A program made the position numbers and the translations under genes. Of a stretch of 10,498 nucleotides of DNA, positions 1-7,818 are shown one piece after another; within the stretch, counting starts at the first letter, position 1, and every line of letters begins with the position of its first letter. The DNA is taken from positions 1 through 10,498 of the forward strand of contig KN880921.1 in assembly GCA_000934385.1 (NCBI GenBank), read 5' to 3'. The notes beneath the pieces were generated by a model that was given only the letters and a program-made list of their open reading frames with translations, was not told the DNA's origin and made no database searches. Source of the stretch: Cylindrobasidium torrendii FP15055 ss-10 (lineage: Eukaryota > Basidiomycota > Agaricomycetes > Agaricales > Physalacriaceae).

Positions 1-83
1 ATTGGTAGCGCAAACTGAACCAGAGGTACCTGCTAAATTCATCGAAGAGATCCAGCTGGCATGCGAGGGAAACGCGTTAGAGC

Positions 84-770
84 TCAACTCGCGTCTTGTG
101 CGCCTGCCTGCTCCTCCAAGGTACGACCTCGGTGGCGACTTCCTTCGGAATAGTCTCTCTCTTCGCGTGCAGCACCATTGACACCGGCAGCTGCAAAACA
201 TCAGAACCAGAGTCTGCGGTGGGTGTGGTTTGCTTACCAGAGTTCACTGGACGATTGAGGTTTGTCCTTGGTTGCCAGACTAGCCGAGCTTGAAACTTGA
301 GAACAAGCGGCTCTGCGTGTTTTCCTACTCCTTGTCCGGCAAAAACGATCCTCCCCATCAATCATCCGGCTGCTAGCGTCGAATATGGCGTACGCGCTGG
401 TGTCGAAGAAGAGAATGCTGCAAGGATTCAGCAAGCTACGCCCACCAAAACCAGAGCGTCCACCCTGACCTTGGAGTCATCCATCCAATTCCTTGGCCAG
501 AGAGCTTTCTCTACCATTTTGAGGCGCACAATGCGAAGCGGTGGAGGTGCGTCGAGCGGGTAAGGCATATCTGGTGCGTGATTAAACGTTGCAGCGCATA
601 TGACACGGACAACAGGGCCAGCAGCGCGGGGAGAAACGTTCAGGAGAATGCTTAACTTGACCTCTCCGGGGCTCACTGTGGAATCCGCGAGGCCCAGCCA
701 TGCGTCTACATTTCTGTCAGCCCGCGTCCTCCTAATTCTCGACGCACGTACTTTCCGATAACGCAGACAT
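84..770 (-). CDS. Five-exon hypothetical protein gene, 164 aa
   Basis: I do not recognise the protein. On the minus strand the exons are 770-752, 705-515, 464-329, 279-238 and 190-84, giving 495 nt (164 codons plus TGA). The introns are 46, 50, 49 and 47 nt. The first runs from GTACGT to a CTGAC branch-like site and TAG; the last from GTAAGC to TTTTGCAG. No single frame is open across the locus, and these four removals restore one. The ATG at 770 (MSALSENAWLGLADS...) lies about 25 nt after a TATAAG sequence at 798-793. Visible features are a Pro-rich stretch near residues 52-62 (PDMPYPLDAPPP), a Gly/Arg run after the second intron (GGRSGFGGRS) and a charged Glu/Arg-rich C-terminus ending QAGAQDAS. 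No membrane segment or catalytic motif is evident. The third acceptor is uncertain: 289 would give a 40-nt intron in the same frame. The model is inference from splice signals and frame continuity. Confidence 0.45.
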
Positions 771-944
771 TCGAGTCAGACAACCATCACAAGCTTATAG
801 GTGGTAACGAGCTGCGAAAGGATCCCAATGTCAGATGTGGCTATCTTGTTGAGACGTAGACTAGGGCATACCGAACACCGCTCTCCTAGGCGCGCACAAT
901 CCTCGGTCTGAGGGAGGGAAGAGGGATCCAGGGCATGATGCGTT

Positions 945-1240
945 CAGCGAAGTAGACTGGCGGTTCATGAGATAGCGGTTCACCTTCATGCGAACACAAC
1001 TATAGCACTCATGCCACCCCATCCCATCGCGGCCTGAGCATCCCAGAAACTCAAGGCGTAATAGAACCACTGTTTGAGTGCCCGTTTGGTGTAGTCAACG
1101 TCGAGGCGAGTCGACCTGTTTGTTTGTGCCCACCCATATAACCAATGAGACTGGCTCGCTGGTTACACGGACGGAAGGCGAGAAAAAGAGAAGGTCCGTG
1201 GTGGCTCGATATCCAGGCGAGTTCGGTGTCAAGATGAAAG
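945..1240 (+). repeat. Left arm of an inverted dispersed repeat
   Basis: Two blocks recur in reverse complement at 7498-7818. Block 945-1001 matches 7762-7818 with about 7 differences in 57. Block 1141-1240 matches 7498-7597 with 9 differences in 100. The spacer between blocks is less conserved and about 25 nt shorter here. In this arm the plus strand can be read as a peptide around HITNETGSLVTRTEG, and the minus strand as one around FRPCNQRASLIGY. Both readings are conserved between copies, so the coding strand, if any, is not decided. The copies differ by scattered substitutions, so this is an old dispersed element rather than a recent duplication. No terminal inverted repeat or target-site duplication was found at the edges. 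Confidence 0.8.
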
Positions 1241-1394
1241 ATCGGCATCGGCTTAATTGGAGGGTTTGAAAGGCGCCGCAAAATCTTGAGCTCCCCAATC
1301 TTGAGCTTCCCTTGCGAAATGGACGTGGATGGAATCCCTGGACAAGGTCCTTGAGAGGCTCGACCGTGGCACATAACGGTGCAGTGCTGTAGAA

Positions 1395-1888
1395 ATGTTA
1401 GTGAACGTGATCCAAGGCCGCAGAGATAAGTTTTCGCGCCTTCAGTACAACTATGTGTTTGATGGGTTCGACGCCGCGTTCTTCACCTCGGGCGACAGCG
1501 ACGTCGTCGAGGCTGGATTTGATGATATGAGCCTAACAGGTGAGTACGTTCGCGGCTATGGGTTCAAACTTCAGCGAACTGGTCCTCGTACCTCTAGTCC
1601 AACAACTGCCCGACTAGTATTATTCCCCAGACACGACCTTCTTCCCGACGAAAAGCCGCGGAAGGAGGTCGATCCCGGCCAATGCAAAGCGATCCAGTGT
1701 TGAGAAAGATAGCGGAGACGGCCAGCGATATGGATGAGCGCGACGCCCGTCGCTTGTCGTAGAGCAACAGTAAGCTGGGTCTGGATCTGATCGCCAACAA
1801 TACCTTTCGGAGATATCAAGGGTTATCCGGATCCCTGTCGGATCCTGCCATAACAATGCAATTCCCAATTCAACTTATTGGCATGTGA
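1395..1888 (+). CDS. Unresolved split gene, small hypothetical protein
   Basis: Three neighbouring frames look coding on the plus strand. Segment 1395-1539 reads MLVNVIQGRRDKFSRLQ... and ends at a strong GTGAGT donor at 1540. Segment 1558-1587 reads MGSNFSELVL and ends at GTACCT (1588). A 43-nt intron 1588-1630 ending CCCCAG joins it in phase 0 to 1631-1762 (TRPSSRRKAAEGG...DERDARRLS, then TAG at 1760). A further GTAGAG donor at 1759 could splice out that stop, to 1813 (stop at 1888) or to 1821. The minimal model is 53 aa (1558-1762). The frame of 1395-1539 does not join the next exon cleanly with ordinary donors, so either an exon boundary is missing or the locus is damaged. A possible earlier exon starts at ATG 1318 (MDVDGIPGQ) before a weak donor. 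No family recognised. Confidence 0.35.
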
Positions 1889-2179
1889 TCCAATGCGAGA
1901 GCATATGAATGCCACCAGTTGGGGAGTCGGGGGCAGGGACCCCAATACTACAAGTGGGCTCGAAGTGGTAGCCTTGCTACCTAGTATCCTGTGCTGTTTG
2001 CTTCGAGTTTATGTTGAACAAGACATGCTTTCAACCGAAAAAAGCATATGAATGCGATGCAGTTCGGTGACGACATGAACAGACTTTACTGGTTGCCCAG
2101 AGAAAAACATCGTATATGTGGGCGTACAGTATTCTACTAAGAAGATAGTCCTGAAAAATGTCTCTACACCAGCCCATTC
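1889..2179. other. Intergenic stretch between convergent genes
   Basis: No open frame with splice support is visible. This stretch probably holds the 3' ends of the plus-strand locus on the left and the minus-strand gene on the right. I found no canonical AATAAA on either strand. Confidence 0.5.
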
Positions 2180-3311
2180 CTAGAGATAATCCTCGTCAGA
2201 TTCGTATGGATCTCCTCCCCCGCTGCAAAGTGCTTCATCACATCCCATATATACATTCTCCTCGGTGCTGGTCTCGTAGTCCTCTGGCACCCCAAACAAG
2301 TCCCACTGCTGTTTGATTGGGTTGTACCGCTTGTGGCTATTGGCAATGCTGTCGAACAACTCCTTCATCTTCCCCTTTCCTTGGTTCATCTGAATGCGAG
2401 TGGTGACCTGGCGCCCTTCCTCGACATGAACGCGCCATCGATAGAAGGCAACATCACTTGATCCTGCCAGGGCGGATCCACGGGAGGCCTCTATCCATCT
2501 AGAAATCTTCTCCTGCTCAGTCGGTTTGTCGAAGTAATCCTTGTTCGGTCCCTCCAACAGCTCGTTGAAGTTGCCTCCGCGCAGGGCTTGGGTCTTGCTT
2601 GCGGGCAACACGCTGCACGCACACGACACCGGGGTAAAGGAGAGGGTTCCACCAACAGGTGGAAGAGGATGGGGCGGCTTGGGGGCCCGGAAACCGTTGC
2701 GTCGAGAACCAACCTGTGACGAAGATCCACTGGCATACTCGAGCCTAGGTTCGGTGCTGTAGGGCTGGTATCGCCCTCGGTAGCCACGATTGCCCACATA
2801 CTGGAATCAGACGTTAGGACAACATACGGTATGGCCTGTACCGCTTACCTCAGCGCTAGAGGTGGCGCCGTTGACGTAGCCTCCTCCCCGAGCAGGCCGG
2901 TTCTGTCGCGGACGTCAGTGGGATGCGCTGGATCATGGCGCGGGCTCAGCAAACCAGGGAATACGCTGGGGCACCACGTCCGCGTCGAATGGCGCTACCG
3001 CGTGCGGAGAGAGTCTGTAATGGGTCAGACGGACATCTGGCAGGCTTCAATAAACCTGGCGTACTGGATAGAAATGAGGGGCACTGGGCCCGTGTGCAGG
3101 CATGTTTATAAGGCCGGGATAATGCTAGATGAGGTGAGCACATGGTGAGCTAGTCGCGCATCCATCTGAAGAACCTACCGAGCCGGATGTGTTGGCGGTG
3201 CTTTCCCCAGAAGCGGCGCGGCTGGTATAAGTATCGCGGTTCTGGACGCGTCAAACGGGTATGTTACGCGCCGAAAAGTATCAAACTTACGAATTTATGG
3301 TTTTGAGACAT
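2180..3311 (-). CDS. Six-exon gene for an Arg/Gly-rich hypothetical protein, 292 aa
   Basis: Exons on the minus strand are 3311-3291, 3241-3179, 3124-3065, 3014-2955, 2902-2849 and 2800-2180. The introns are 49, 54, 50, 52 and 48 nt and all lie in phase 0. Splice signals are good: GTAAGT...CCAG, GTAGGT...CTAG, GTACGC...CTGAC...TTACAG, GTTTGC...CTGAC...GACAG, GTAAGC...CTAAC...TTCCAG. The protein starts MSQNHKFNRDTYTSR. Residues about 50-120 are low complexity with RG/RGG-like pieces (RRGRGAP, RPARGGG, NRGYRGRY), then a Pro-rich linker (PKPPHPLPPVGG). From about residue 161 (GGNFNELLEG) to the end it looks globular and charged, with an acidic tail (YESDEDYL). RG-rich N-termini are common in RNA-binding or condensate-forming proteins, but no RRM, zinc finger or helicase motif is seen, so function is unassigned. 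It shares an upstream region with the divergent gene starting at 3608. Confidence 0.75.
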
Positions 3312-3607
3312 GGCGAACGTTGTGGGGGGGAGGCGAGGGCGGTCAGGAATGCGAGCAGCTACCGGGGCAAGCCCGAGCAGTTGGTTCCTTTCCGATTTTT
3401 CGGGCGGTTGCGACGAGCGGGAGTGTACTCTAGAGATGACCGTCAGTTCGAATTAGTTGAGATGGTAGGCGTGGTCCTGGGAGTCAGAGTGTGACGCCTG
3501 ATGGGCCGCTTTCAAGTCGATCGCATGCATGATCGGCATTTCCCGAGAGAATCCTTTTAATTCAGCTGCTGCTCGACCTGTACTCGACTGCCTCTCCGAA
3601 GTGTACG
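3312..3607. promoter_or_regulatory. Shared upstream region of two divergent genes
   Basis: About 296 bp separate the start codons at 3311 (minus) and 3608 (plus). By position it must hold both promoters and 5' leaders if both models are right. A G-run (7 G) lies at about 3324-3330, close to the minus-strand ATG. No clear TATA box is seen. A plus-strand open frame at 3261-3494 overlaps exon 1 of the minus-strand gene and is probably a shadow. Confidence 0.4.
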
Positions 3608-3805
3608 ATGCAATCCAAAAAGGCCGAGGGTGCTCTCAAAGATGTCTGGGAAGAAACAGGACAGGCTTCTCGCCTTCAATCCAAAGAACGGGACCGGAAA
3701 TTTATCCCGGATTGTCTTGTTGACCTTAGGAGGGAGAGGTGCGTCGCTTTCACTCATGTTAAAGGGCTAACTCGATGACACAGCGCAGGAAGAGCATATA
3801 TGTGA
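3608..3805 (+). CDS. Two-exon small hypothetical protein gene, 50 aa
   Basis: Exon 1 is 3608-3738 and exon 2 is 3784-3805. The 45-nt intron 3739-3783 has GTGCGT, a GCTAAC branch-like site and ACACAG, one of the clearest introns in the window. The product is 50 aa: MQSKKAEGALKDVWEETGQ at the start, a charged basic middle (LQSKERDRKF), and a short end (ESAGRAYM). An acceptor a few bases downstream would give a slightly different tail. The upstream frame stays open for about 25 codons back to a TGA but has no earlier ATG, so this could be the 3' part of a longer gene with an unseen first exon. No domain recognised. Confidence 0.45.
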
Positions 3806-3984
3806 GTTGAATGGGTGATATATATTCATCTTTCGACTTGGTCAAAATGCTATGGAATATCGGGCAAGAGTGCGCCTATGGGGCGACGCTGGTAAACGTT
3901 GCATTTCAATTTGGCTCACTGCTTCGAGTGGCGTGATCACTCGATCACATCCAAACACCCTCGGCGAATTCTTACTGAAAGGGC
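3806..3984. other. Intergenic stretch, no gene seen
   Basis: Short A+T-rich spacer between the small gene and the retroelement fragment. It contains TGATATATATTC and a GTGATCACTCGATCAC near-palindrome. No supported coding content. Confidence 0.4.
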
Positions 3985-4556
3985 ATGAAGACGGAAACTA
4001 CGCAATCTAAGCATTTAGTATACGTAGACCACCTGAAATCAGCGAGACAGCAACGCAGAGAGCATGTCAAGGACGTTGGAGCAAATGTGGTTGAACGCAG
4101 TTCAAAGCGGCGAATGAAGATCTTGAAGGCACTCGATCCGAAGCCAGCAGCCAAGGCGATGAGCTACGAGATGATCACCAGAAAGCTACCGCGAACGGGC
4201 GCGGTGATCCTAACCCCACTACTCCCTGGGCTTGGGCCACCGCACGCCAAATGGCCCGGCGTGTAACCACCAGAAGGAGACAACGTTCCACTACCTGAAC
4301 TGCCTCAACTTCTCATGGGACAGGAGGAGGATGTTCGAGAGATGGAGATACGAGGGTCGATGCGACAATGCAGAGCATGCCAAATACGCTGAAGGGGATG
4401 GAGATTGCGCTCAAGTTCGTAAACGAGACAAAGAGGATGAACAACGTCAACGGTGCATTGGAGACGGCCCAGAGAGATGGTGCGAGAAGGACAAAGGAAA
4501 TGGGTGATTGGCCTGAAACATCATGGCAGAAGCAAAGCGAGGAAAACGCTCAGTAG
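3985..4556 (+). mobile_element. Decayed non-LTR (LINE) retrotransposon C-terminal fragment
   Basis: Three plus-strand frames together resemble the region that follows RNase H in fungal LINE polyproteins. Frame 3985-4266 includes ILKALDPKPAAKAMSYEMI and RKLPRTGAVILT, like the segment before the LRTG motif, which is degraded here (LLPGLGPPHA). Frame 4232-4507 carries PACNHQKETTFHYLNC, a degenerate CxxC-ETxxH-xxxC zinc-knuckle-like signature, followed by WDRRRMFERW. Frame 4368-4556 carries LKGMEIALKFVNETKRM, like the usual end segment of such proteins. The frames change near 4230 and near 4360, so at least two frameshifts break it. The apurinic endonuclease and reverse-transcriptase domains are absent, so the copy is 5'-truncated, as is usual for LINE insertions. 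No poly(A) tail or flanking target duplication was identified. The family call rests on motif memory, not a search. Confidence 0.5.
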
Positions 4557-4639
4557 GGGACCTGACGAGTTGGAAACGGGCTCACTAGCACAAACTAAAG
4601 TAGATACAGATTATCCAATTGGTGTAGATAGCAACGGCA

Positions 4640-4991
4640 GGGCATTTACCTAGATTAGACACTAGCGCTGGCACAAAGGCGCGAGTGGTAGCTAGATTCG
4701 CCGAAGAACTACGAAGGACAGAACGCCGTCGAATATCTAGCTGAGGCACACAAGGCAAAGGAAGCGTGTATGCGTCGTGCAGAGGAAACGTGCGACGACA
4801 TAGAGACAGGATTCGATGCCAGCAGACGTTTGGGAAGCTCAAGGAGCACAGATTCCGAATGAACAAAATTCAGTTGCATTTCTTCGCAGTGAACCAAGGA
4901 AGAGGAAGGATTCAGGAAGAGTTTGTTTGGCGACAACAGGGAGCAGCATGCCTTACCAAAGAATTCATCGCAAACGTCGAGAAAGTAAGCA
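4640..4991 (+). other. Coding-like fragments, unresolved
   Basis: Successive plus-strand frames look coding but do not join. The first runs from about 4651 to 4743 (ARVVARFAEELRRTERR). The second, from about 4691 to 4862, reads NAVEYLAEAHKAKEAC and RRAEETCDDIETGF. The third (4766-5095) contains RIQEEFVWRQQGAACLTKEF and meets a GTAAGC donor-like site at about 4985. The peptides are helical and charged. No acceptor 45-60 nt after that donor was found. This may be a decayed gene, further retroelement sequence, or a gene whose exons I cannot place. Confidence 0.2.
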
Positions 4992-5278
4992 GGCTGGTTC
5001 TTCTGCGACCCGAGCATTCCTCACGGGATACAAATGGCAATCTTTTGCAAATTGACCTACCCCCTTCGTCTCCGGTTCGAATTATCTCGAAGTAAGCTCG
5101 CTCACCTATGATATCTTGCCTGTTATCGACCAAGCGGCGAAGCGCAATGCGCACCGCGAGAGTGCAAATGAAAAGCGCCGGTGAGATCTGCGAGATACAC
5201 CCGGGGTAATGGCGAGCGCCTGCAATAACAATACCACAACGCTTGAAAGTTAACTGAACGCGAAACGCAACCACAACC

Positions 5279-6007
5279 ATGGTAAATTCCGTCCTTCTGT
5301 TGTCTTTTTCAAGAAGACCGGCCGATGTTGAGTAGGCCGAACAGGAAATCGCGGAGGCAACGCACCGCCGGGAGAGAACGATACCGCGCGTTGAGTTCAC
5401 AATCAACGACGAAGAGATGGTGGCAATCAAGATGTCGGGTAAGCTGTTTTTTCCTGACCGTTTCTACAGCCGTTCACTTCACCACAGATTCGGTCAGCTT
5501 TGAGTTTGAGCGAGAAGGCGTTGGTCTACAATCCGGGTGCGTGGGCCCCCGCGAAGTTCTCAATTGATCTGACGCTTCACAAGTCTCTCTCAAGCAGAAG
5601 AAAGTCCCATTTCCAGCAACATCTACCAATCAGCTAAGAAGATGAGGTGTGCAATGGGGTCTTTCAGGGAATCCAAGAGCAACGCGCCCATCGCCGAGCC
5701 TCCAGCATGCCCAGCCAGCTCCAAAGTCATACCGTCCGCGGGAGACCTTTACATCCACCTCCACGACGAAGGTAGCCAAATCTGGCTCAGGTCACTCAAG
5801 CGGACTTGGGAGCGCCTGCCCGACGATTCTGGCAACGCAGCTTCCGGCACGACGAAAAAGCATTGGCCGCAGCATCCTCGTCCAGCCAACCAGGGCTACT
5901 ACTTGCACTATCCACTCATGCAGGACTCAAGGCCCAACTGGGTCCGATGGCAAACCATCAAGGGTGTCATCCCTCTGAAGTTGAATGCTATCTTAGACGA
6001 GGCATGA
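5279..6007 (+). CDS. Four-exon hypothetical protein gene, 192 aa
   Basis: Exons are 5279-5281 (ATG only), 5336-5438, 5488-5536 and 5584-6007, totalling 579 nt (192 codons plus TGA). The introns are 54 nt (GTAAAT...GAGTAG), 49 nt (GTAAGC...CTGAC...CCACAG) and 47 nt (GTGCGT...TCTGAC...CACAAG). The ATG context is ACAACCATGG, and the frame upstream has a TGA, so this is the only start. The N-terminus reads MAEQEIAEATHRRER followed by VEFTINDEEMVAIKMS, then VSFEFEREGVGL. After the third intron comes a polar Ser/Pro-rich linker and, from about residue 105 to the end, an aromatic-rich, apparently folded part (GDLYIHLHDEGSQIWLRS; NWVRWQTIKGVIPLKLNAI). No family recognised. Intron 2 has an alternative acceptor at 5469 that would add six residues in frame. 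No signal peptide or membrane span is seen. The long antisense open frame at 4912-5430 is judged a shadow. Confidence 0.75.
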
Positions 6008-6317
6008 AGTACGAGTAACAGTAGAAGCGCAGACAGTGCAGTAAGGTGTGCCTTGTATCAACGTAGAGCCCGGATGACAGACAGAGTGATGATTCCGAAG
6101 GCCGTACTTGAATAAACCATTCCCAACAACAGCCTGCATAGCAATCTGTTAGCGAGCGCGTATTCGAATGTTCAAAATTGGGTTTCAACGTTGCCGTGGA
6201 TTTGGACCGAAAGCATCCTGGGTGCGCCTGGTTGCCTTGTATCATACGGTTGTCGAGCTGCGAAGTTGCCGGTATTGGTGATCTGCGACTGATTAATGAG
6301 GCATAGGTAAGGACTTG
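6008..6317. other. 3' flank of the four-exon gene, no further gene seen
   Basis: Beyond the AATAAA at 6111 I see no open frame with splice support. A minus-strand frame of 85 codons (5988-6245) overlaps the gene end and lacks coding character. A GGTAAGG sequence at about 6307 is an isolated donor-like site. Confidence 0.4.
6111..6116 (+). terminator. Possible poly(A) signal
   Basis: AATAAA lies 104 nt after the stop of the 5279-6007 gene, in the right orientation and range for 3'-end formation. Fungal poly(A) signals are loose, so this is suggestive only. Confidence 0.35.
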
Positions 6318-7082
6318 TCAAGGCTGAGTAGGTCTCGGCGGACGTAGGAAAGGCGTCGTAGGTCGCCAGATGGGAGCCGTCAACGCCTTTCGACGTAGAC
6401 TACATATTCGTCTCTGGAAGAAAAAGCGGGGGCTGGGAATCCTCATTCGCTCGCACCTGCACATAGTCTCTTTTCCAGCCCGACCATTCCTCCGCTTCGT
6501 CCGGCCTGTAACTAGGCGAGTCGTCACGCGCCATCCATTGGCTCCGACATATAGGACCTTCACCCATGTGACCCATGAGACTGGCTCACTGGTCGTACAA
6601 AGGCGATAGCTGTCCAAATTACCAACGCAGGTAAGTTGTCGGTGGATATGAAGTTGCCCCCGCTGTGATCCCAAACATGATGCATGTGATGCGTGATGTA
6701 TCGTGATCACGAGAACGAGAATAGGCCTGTTGTGCTCACAAACGACTCCCAAATTGCTGATAATCGAATCTTTGATTCCGCGCTCTGCCAAGCATCCGGC
6801 GTGAGGACGTTTATGAGATATTTCCCACGCCCAACGCCCACTTCCCCGCCGTGGCACTGGTTTATCAGAACCACCTGTGATTGATGGTGCACGCCGTGGA
6901 CACCATGAAAAGAGGGATATCGAGAACGAGACTAGGAGTGGAAGAGAGAGGAAATCTTTCAAACGATTGCGTTGGCTGAGGCTCCATGTGTGCGATGGAA
7001 AAGCTGGTCCGTACCATCTGAGAGCGACGAGTTCGGTGATGGTGATGGGAGAACAGACGTAAAGCAGCTGATCAGGTTGCAA
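6318..7082 (-). CDS. Long open frame, possible hypothetical protein
   Basis: A 254-codon open frame is longer than expected by chance at this base composition, but it lacks an ATG near its 5' end; the first ATGs fall deep inside. It would need a spliced start. One candidate joins a second minus-strand frame starting at ATG 6892 (MHHQSQVVLINQCHGGEV) through a GTGAGC donor to RGQLHIHRQL in this frame. That intron would be about 77 nt, longer than others here. The upstream part includes a hydrophobic run (LSLPLLVSFSISLFSW), and the C-terminal part is Arg/Pro-rich. On the opposite strand the frame from 6693 to 6884 (DHENENRPVVLTNDSQI) also looks coding, so strand is uncertain. The short repeat copy at 6561-6593 lies inside. 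No family recognised. Confidence 0.25.
   Translation of the reverse strand: MQPDQLLYVCSPITITELVALRWYGPAFPSHTWSLSQRNRLKDFLSLPLLVSFSISLFSWCPRRAPSITGGSDKPVPRRGSGRWAWEISHKRPHAGCLAERGIKDSIISNLGVVCEHNRPILVLVITIHHASHASCLGSQRGQLHIHRQLTCVGNLDSYRLCTTSEPVSWVTWVKVLYVGANGWRVTTRLVTGRTKRRNGRAGKETMCRCERMRIPSPRFFFQRRICSLRRKALTAPIWRPTTPFLRPPRPTQP
6561..6593 (+). repeat. Short third copy of the dispersed repeat core
   Basis: This 33-nt stretch matches 1131-1163 of the left arm at about 29 of 33 positions, in the same orientation, centred on ATGAGACTGGCTC. Similarity fades on both sides. Read on the plus strand it gives HVTHETGSLVV, parallel to HITNETGSLVT in the left arm. Confidence 0.55.
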
Positions 7083-7144
7083 TCAGGACCGGTATGTCCG
7101 TCTTACCTGATCCGGACGTATTAAACGTCCTGAATGTGCAATCA
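7069..7144. promoter_or_regulatory. Dyad-rich spacer with nested inverted repeats
   Basis: Several short symmetric elements cluster here. GATCAGGT (7070-7077) pairs with ACCTGATC (7105-7112). GGACGT (7114-7119) pairs with ACGTCC (7125-7130) around a 5-nt loop. TCAGGA (7083-7088) pairs with TCCTGA (7128-7133). The octamer TGCAATCA occurs twice in the same orientation, at 7078 and 7137. The arrangement is denser than ordinary spacer and could be a protein-binding site or a structured remnant. Function is inference. Confidence 0.35.
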
Positions 7145-7497
7145 AACAGCCGCCCTCGATTACAATCCGGCTACCTTTAACGCAACTCATATACTGGGGC
7201 GACCACAGCCTCCCGGTGGGCCAATTGGGGCAGGTTAATCAACGCCACGCGCGATGCACATTGAACGGACGCATACAGTTGACCGAGCTCCGGGCTTGGG
7301 AAAGGAATCTGTTGCATGCGGTGGAGGGATGTCGCAAGGCTATTGGCGCTTCCTTCAGGTGCTCTGGAGTTTCGTTGAAGCCACGCATGCGTCTGTTTGA
7401 ACGCCTGCTCGACATTCCTGGTCTTGAACTTGGGAGATCGGTTCCTCGGCCCGCGTTTCCGTCCAGCTACTGAGGCAATATTGCTACAACAGATCAA

Positions 7498-7818
7498 CTT
7501 TCATCTTGACACCAAACTTGCCTGGATATTTAGCCACCACGGGCTTTCTCTTCTTCTGGCCTTCCGTCCGTGTAACCAGAGAGCCAGTCTCATTGGTTAT
7601 GTGGGCGGGCGCAAACGGATTGCGTTGACTCGACTCGACTCTACTCTACTCGACTGGACGTCCGTGTGGCTGCATCAACGAGCACTCGAAGGGCGGCTCC
7701 ATCGCACCTCGTGGTTCTGGAATGCTTGGGCGAGGATGGAATGAGGCAGGATGTGCGCTGGAGTTGTGTTCGCATGAAGGTGACGTCCTATCTCATGAAC
7801 GGCTAGTTTACTTCGCTG
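7498..7818 (-). repeat. Right arm of the inverted dispersed repeat
   Basis: Reverse complement of the left arm at 945-1240. Block 7498-7597 is 91% identical to 1141-1240, and block 7762-7818 about 88% identical to 945-1001. The middle of this arm is longer and contains a pentamer tract at 7627-7656. On the plus strand, GTGACG at about 7781 with a CTGAC and GGCAG at about 7831 could be a 51-nt intron across one end. A conserved plus-strand reading around CSHEGDVLSHERLVYFADD is matched in the left arm by CSHEGEPLSHEPPVYFAER. It competes with the reverse reading around VAKYPGKFGVKMK. Confidence 0.8.
7627..7656 (+). repeat. Pentamer simple repeat (GACTC/TACTC)
   Basis: Six pentamer units in a row: GACTC three times, TACTC twice, then GACTG. 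It lies inside the right arm and accounts for most of the length difference from the left arm, so it probably arose by local slippage after the two copies separated. Confidence 0.75.

Noticed and set aside
945..1240. RIP-type (C-to-T) mutation as the cause of repeat divergence
   Set aside because: The nine differences in the 100-bp core include transversions in several directions, with no clear transition bias.
1900..2055. AGCATATGAATGC repeated at 1900-1912 and 2043-2055
   Set aside because: One 13-mer pair is expected about once by chance in a window of this size, and the flanks do not match.
3261..3494. 77-codon plus-strand open frame
   Set aside because: It overlaps exon 1 and intron 1 of the minus-strand RG-rich gene and looks like a shadow of the upstream region.
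5073..5082. GGTTCGAATT, like a tRNA T-loop (B box)
   Set aside because: No A box, no acceptor stem pairing, and no cloverleaf could be formed around it.
4912..5430. 172-codon minus-strand open frame
   Set aside because: It lies antisense to the start of the well-supported 5279-6007 gene, lacks an ATG at its 5' end, and its length is near chance expectation.
6700..6711. Palindrome TCGTGATCACGA
   Set aside because: A single short palindrome without partners or context; not enough to call a site.
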